A stretch of 16,554 nucleotides of DNA from Bacilli bacterium (GTDB lineage: Bacteria > Bacillota_I > Bacilli_A > RFN20 > CAG-288), in contig JALFLX010000090.1 of the NCBI GenBank assembly GCA_022774485.1, positions 1 through 16,554 of the forward strand, written 5' to 3'. Position numbers and translations under genes: made by a program. Within the stretch, counting starts at the first letter, position 1. Each line of letters opens with the position of its first letter. This document shows positions 13,640-16,554 of this stretch, in pieces. The notes beneath the pieces are model-generated. The model was not told where the DNA came from and did no database searches. It was given only the letters and a program-made list of their open reading frames with translations.

Positions 13640-15087
13640 AGATCTTCTCCTTTCACTGAGAGGATATAGTAGACCATATTCTCTTCCTTCTCTTTTGAAA
13701 CGATGATAGATTCTGTTTCTTTCAAAGAGAATTCAGCTCCCTCTAGGGCGATGCGAAGTGAGAAGAGATGATCGCGATATTCAGTTTGAACAAGGCAACC
13801 AAGCAGAGAATCCTGACAGGATTCTAACCCCTCTTCTATAGAACAATATAGAGCAAATAGGTCTTTTGCTTGTAAGCGACAAGAACCGCGGTCAACAAAG
13901 GAGCAGGGAATGTAAGCTAAGGTCAAATAGTCGAGAATCTCTTTGATGGAATAGCTCAATTCTTGGCTTGACAGTTTTTCTTCTTTCTCGCATAACAAAA
14001 GGAGATTTTCTCTTCTTTTGATACAAGCAACTTCAAATGAACATGTGCGGAGTGTCTTTTCGACATCCACAGGGCTTTCAAGTTTTTCTTTGAGCCGTTC
14101 TAATTTATCTTTCACTTGTTCAAACAAGGAATCGTAGAGTCTTTTCTGCTCTCGTAATGTGGCTTCTTTTTGACGGATATCATTCTCTTCTTCTAACAAG
14201 TCATTCTCATCTTCTAGCTGTATGTTGACTTCATTTAATTCGCGGTTGATGGTGTTGATCTCTTTGAGGTTTTCAAACCAGTAGATATAACCGCCGTGAA
14301 GTTTCTTAGAAGAGAGACGGATGTTTTCATCTAAGAAAACTGGTTGAACCTTTCCTTCTGTCTTTTGGTTTTCACTGATTTCTATCGCTCCTTTGGAGCG
14401 ATAGATCACTTTTCCGTTCACATCAGTTAGGAACGCGTTTAAGTTCGATACTTCAAAGTAGTCTTTATAGTTCTTATTGCTCGGGATTAAGCCGACTTCA
14501 ATCAAGCTCTCTAAGAGAGTGATACAGACAAAAGTGATGGTGTCAGGACTCTTGAAGAAATCGTTGTAGAAGAAGTTGAAAAGGATAAAAATACCGCCGA
14601 TGATGATGACAGAAAAGGGAATCCAGGAGAGCTTTTTGCTCTTTTGAATCGGGCAGGTGATAAATAAGATGATCACTGCGGATAAGAGAGTGAGGAATAT
14701 CCAGCCTACAACTAGATAATAGACAATCTCATGTTGATAACCATCCGGAGTAAATGAGAAAGCAAGAAAATGTAAATCATTTGTTAAGACTAAGATACAG
14801 AGAATCAATCCTGGGAGATAAGAGAGCAAGATATACCAGATGGTTTTTTCATGTTTTGGCTGAAGAGAACTCGCTAAGACGAAAAAGGTCGGAGGAATGA
14901 TACAGAGCGGGATATAGTAGAGATACCAAAGGATGCGGTTTTCAAAGGTCATTGACTCTGTGAACCAGTATTTGAGAAAACGGAGGAGAATCCAAAACAG
15001 CAACAAGAATGTGATGATCAATAAGTAGATCTTTAAATCTTTCTTAATGATTCTGTGAAAGATGGAAAAGATGAACACGGAGATCAA
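13636..15087 (-). CDS. 7TM sensor protein with kinase-like, catalytically empty C-terminus
   Basis: The 483 residues open from a TTG at 15087 hold five transmembrane helices (about 18-36, 52-73, 83-101, 120-145 and 155-174). A PAS-like segment (NAFLTDVNGKVIYRSKG) and a long acidic coiled coil follow. The C-terminal domain of about 170 residues has the IKRRENLLLL stretch and later helices found in 7TM histidine-kinase-like proteins of Clostridia. I see no phospho-acceptor histidine in an HE/HD box, no N-box and no glycine loops. It resembles a pseudokinase that relays signals to the kinase encoded next to it, since the genes overlap by ATGA at 13636-13639. The TTG has no ribosome-binding site, and the reading frame stays coding upstream of it: two more membrane helices are encoded at 15088-15213, giving seven. 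The true start is probably the ATG at 15229 in another frame. Confidence 0.8.
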   Translation of the reverse strand: MISVFIFSIFHRIIKKDLKIYLLIITFLLLFWILLRFLKYWFTESMTFENRILWYLYYIPLCIIPPTFFVLASSLQPKHEKTIWYILLSYLPGLILCILVLTNDLHFLAFSFTPDGYQHEIVYYLVVGWIFLTLLSAVIILFITCPIQKSKKLSWIPFSVIIIGGIFILFNFFYNDFFKSPDTITFVCITLLESLIEVGLIPSNKNYKDYFEVSNLNAFLTDVNGKVIYRSKGAIEISENQKTEGKVQPVFLDENIRLSSKKLHGGYIYWFENLKEINTINRELNEVNIQLEDENDLLEEENDIRQKEATLREQKRLYDSLFEQVKDKLERLKEKLESPVDVEKTLRTCSFEVACIKRRENLLLLCEKEEKLSSQELSYSIKEILDYLTLAYIPCSFVDRGSCRLQAKDLFALYCSIEEGLESCQDSLLGCLVQTEYRDHLFSLRIALEGAEFSLKETESIIVSKEKEENMVYYILSVKGEDL

Positions 15088-15229
15088 TAAGAAAAGGATT
15101 ACGACTGCGATGAAACAAGTGATGTCTTCAAAGGGACCATTGATCTCTTGACAGGCCTCAGCAATGAGAAAAAGGAGGGCGAAGACACCATACCCAAGGA
15201 AGAGATGAAATTTCTTCTTTCTGTTCCAT
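15088..15229 (-). other. Frameshifted N-terminus of the 7TM sensor gene
   Basis: AGGAG lies 7 nt before an ATG at 15229, but that frame stops after 23 codons (TGA at 15160-15158). The next frame, from 15225, reads NRKKKFHLFLGYGVFALLFL and then a second membrane helix running straight into the 483-residue frame. Removing one G from ATGG would give MNRKKKFHL... and a complete seven-helix protein. This is either a real frameshift mutation, a phase-type variant or a sequence error. Confidence 0.65.
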
Positions 15230-15298
15230 GATCTTGCTCCTAGTTGAGAATAGAATAATAAAAAACAAGGAAAAGAAAAAAGGTGTATCGTATCTTTT

Positions 15299-15315
15299 CG
15301 ATAAGAATTTTATCG
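15299..15315. promoter_or_regulatory. Inverted repeat CGATAA-n5-TTATCG upstream of the two-component operon
   Basis: This is a perfect 6-bp dyad with a 5-bp spacer, 70-86 bp before the ATG at 15229. On the minus strand a TTGTCA lies just upstream and TATCGA sits 17 bp after it, so the dyad overlaps a weak promoter candidate. It could be an operator for the operon's own regulator. Confidence 0.35.
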
Positions 15316-15355
15316 GATTCTGACAATAATAGCTCTTTGTTTCATTTGAAAAAGA

Positions 15356-15385
15356 AAATCCCTCGAGTCGGATCTCGAGGGATTT
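15356..15385 (-). terminator. Rho-independent terminator after rpsI
   Basis: AAATCCCTCGAG (15356-15367) and CTCGAGGGATTT (15374-15385) form a perfect 12-bp stem with a 6-nt loop. On the minus strand TCTTTTT follows. It lies about 37 bases after the rpsI stop codon. Confidence 0.92.
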
Positions 15386-15422
15386 CTTTTGTTTGTTCTG
15401 GACAACAGGGACAAGCGGTGGA

Positions 15423-15824
15423 TTAACGCTTGGAGAACTGTTTGTCTTTTCTCGCCTTGCGAAGACCGTATTTCTTACGCTCGACGACTCTGGCATCGAC
15501 TGTCAAGAGTCCCTTAGCGCGGAGAAGCGGCTTGTTGGCATCGTTGGCTTTGACTAAAGCTCTTGCGATACCTAATCTTAAGGCACCGGTCTGACCGGAA
15601 TAGCCACCACCGACAATGTTGGCTTTGACGTCGTACTTTCCTTCGGTGCTAGTGACAGCGAAAGGCTGAGTGGCATCGAGGATTAAGACCTTGTGAGGGA
15701 AGTACTCATCGATCTTTTTGCCGTTGACAACAATCTCGCCAGTACCAGGAGTTAAGAAGACTCTAGCGACAGAAGATTTTCTTCTTCCGACAGCGGAGTA
15801 GATAAGCTTTTCAGTTTGTGCCAT
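15423..15824 (-). CDS. rpsI: 30S ribosomal protein uS9
   Basis: This is a 133-residue protein of full family length. It has the start region YSAVGRRKSSVARVFLTPG, the core GGGYSGQTGALRLGIARAL, and the basic C-terminal tail ERKKYGLRKARKDKQFSKR. In uS9 the extreme C-terminal Lys-Arg reaches the P-site tRNA, and it is present here. The ATG is three bases after the rplM stop codon, with GGAGAAG in the end of rplM, so the two are translationally coupled. A strong terminator follows. It uses more GC-balanced codons than the neighbouring accessory genes, as expected for a highly expressed gene. Confidence 0.98.
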   Translation of the reverse strand: MAQTEKLIYSAVGRRKSSVARVFLTPGTGEIVVNGKKIDEYFPHKVLILDATQPFAVTSTEGKYDVKANIVGGGYSGQTGALRLGIARALVKANDANKPLLRAKGLLTVDARVVERKKYGLRKARKDKQFSKR

Positions 15825-15827
15825 AGT

Positions 15828-16283
15828 TTACTTCTCCCTCTTAGCAGTCAGCTCGACTTCAATCGGCTTGTTTGCCTGTCTGTCATGCTCCGGACCGGCA
15901 TACACGAATAACTTCTTCAACATCTCTTTGCCTAACGGGCCCTTAGGGAGCATACCTCTAACGGCACGGCGAATCATTTCAGTCGGATATTCCTTCTTCA
16001 TGACTCTGGCAGTTCTGGTTCTGAGACCACCATAGTTGTTGGACTTGTTATCGAAGTACAACTTCTTATGGATTTTGTCTCCGGTCAACCAGACCTTCGA
16101 ACAATTGACGACGATGACATAGTCACCATTGTCAAAGTTAGGAGTGTACTGGGGCTTGTTTTTACCCATCAGCACAACAGCGATTTCGGAGGCTAATCGA
16201 CCAAGAGGCTTGTTGGAAGCATCAACGACGTACCAATTCTTGGCGACGTCGGTCTTCTTGAAAATAGTAGTTTGACGTTGCAT
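15828..16283 (-). CDS. rplM: 50S ribosomal protein uL13
   Basis: This is a 151-residue, full-length uL13, an early-assembly protein of the large subunit. Recognisable parts are the start TTIFKKTDVAKNWYVVDASN, then KPLGRLASEIAVVLMGKNKP, the NGDYVIVVNCSKVWLTGDK segment, and VRGMLPKGPLGKEMLKKLFV near the end. It is the first gene of the rplM-rpsI operon. The ATG at 16283 is preceded by AAGAAAGG about 12 nt upstream, a rather distant ribosome-binding site, and by a structured leader. Confidence 0.98.
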   Translation of the reverse strand: MQRQTTIFKKTDVAKNWYVVDASNKPLGRLASEIAVVLMGKNKPQYTPNFDNGDYVIVVNCSKVWLTGDKIHKKLYFDNKSNNYGGLRTRTARVMKKEYPTEMIRRAVRGMLPKGPLGKEMLKKLFVYAGPEHDRQANKPIEVELTAKREK

Positions 16284-16353
16284 TTTCTATTTGTACCTTT
16301 CTTGAATCTTGAGCAAACTGTAACCTTACCGGGGTGTAGTTCACAATTAGCCA
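16284..16353 (-). promoter_or_regulatory. Structured rplM leader, candidate L13 leader RNA
   Basis: This transcribed leader is about 70 nt. GTGAACT pairs with AGTTTGC over seven base pairs including two wobbles, closing a GC-rich loop with ACCCCGGTAAGGT. Bacillota rplM messages are known to carry an autoregulatory L13 leader in this position. The match to that family is by position and general shape, not by a model search. Confidence 0.4.
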
Positions 16354-16359
16354 TGGGCT

Positions 16360-16368
16360 ATTTTACCA
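16360..16368 (-). promoter_or_regulatory. Extended -10 promoter of rplM-rpsI
   Basis: On the minus strand TGGTAAAAT is an extended -10 (TGn plus TAAAAT). The -35 region is poor (TTTGCT at 17 bp), which extended -10 promoters tolerate. It is preceded by a T- and A-rich tract. Confidence 0.6.
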
Positions 16369-16554
16369 CAAGACAATAGAAAAGCAAATAAAAAGTTGTT
16401 GTTATTTATATATAAATATAGGGAGTTTCCTGCCGGAAAAAGCAAAGAAATATTCTTTGAAAATAATCGATTATCGACAGGGGTTGAAGATGAATAAAAA
16501 ACAATTTCGATATCATTATTTCGCATTCGTATTTTAATTTTATTTTAGGCATTT
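16369..16554. other. AT-rich intergenic region at the right edge
   Basis: No gene of meaningful length is visible. It contains an alternating AT tract (16402-16420), a TTTCC-TGCC-GGAAA dyad just right of that tract, a CAAAGAA-ATA-TTCTTTG hairpin (16443-16459) and an ATAATCGATTAT palindrome. A plus-strand ATG (16491) opens only 15 codons. Confidence 0.5.

Noticed and set aside
1..16554. CRISPR arrays, tRNA or rRNA genes
   Set aside because: No regularly spaced repeat series, no tRNA cloverleaf or CCA-ended segment and no rRNA-like sequence was noticed on either strand.

Overview
The window looks like chromosomal DNA of a low-GC, non-sporulating Bacillota. Three things point there. A conserved cell-division/translation block reads rqcP-divIC-tilS, without the sporulation genes yabP and yabQ that separate rqcP from divIC in Bacillus. 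The rplM-rpsI pair is typical, and the ribosome-binding sites are strong AAAGGAG-type. A gut-associated Bacilli, Erysipelotrichia or Mollicutes-relative lineage fits best, but this is inference. UGA acts as a stop at several tightly overlapping gene junctions (ATGA), so this is not the Mycoplasma code.

Layout. Positions 1-1464 (minus strand) hold rqcP, a DivIC/FtsL-like septum protein and a 3'-truncated tilS. Positions 1530-6234 hold a divergent pair: a large SF1 helicase with a C-terminal PD-(D/E)XK-type (DUF2726-like) domain on the minus strand, and on the plus strand an XRE helix-turn-helix protein that continues into a GNAT-like domain and an unrecognised C-terminal domain. Their shared 271-bp upstream region carries direct and inverted repeats. 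Positions 6411-9216 (minus) hold a degenerate receiver-domain protein co-transcribed with a 781-residue lipoprotein that has Cys/His-rich repeats and MBG-like beta domains, ending in a strong terminator. Positions 9328-9876 hold a relic of an IS66-family element with recognisable ends. Positions 9949-11247 hold an AAA_14/DUF4143 ATPase. Positions 11248-11726 are mostly non-coding with remnants of small ORFs. Positions 11727-15229 (minus) hold a three-gene two-component system: a 7TM protein with a kinase-like but catalytically empty C-terminus, a histidine kinase and a LuxR-type response regulator, linked by ATGA overlaps. Positions 15356-16368 hold rplM-rpsI with promoter, leader and terminator.

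How the parts may work together. The 7TM protein, kinase and regulator form a membrane signalling unit. The degenerate receiver and its lipoprotein, on the far side of the IS66 relic and the DUF4143 gene, may have belonged to the same locus. The helicase-nuclease and XRE-GNAT pair is the best candidate for an undescribed accessory (possibly defence or DNA-maintenance) module.

The most notable oddities are these. The 7TM gene reaches seven membrane helices only if a one-base frameshift near its ATG is bridged. The receiver domain has lost every conserved switch residue except the phospho-acceptor Asp. The rqcP promoter is placed so that its transcript would be leaderless.
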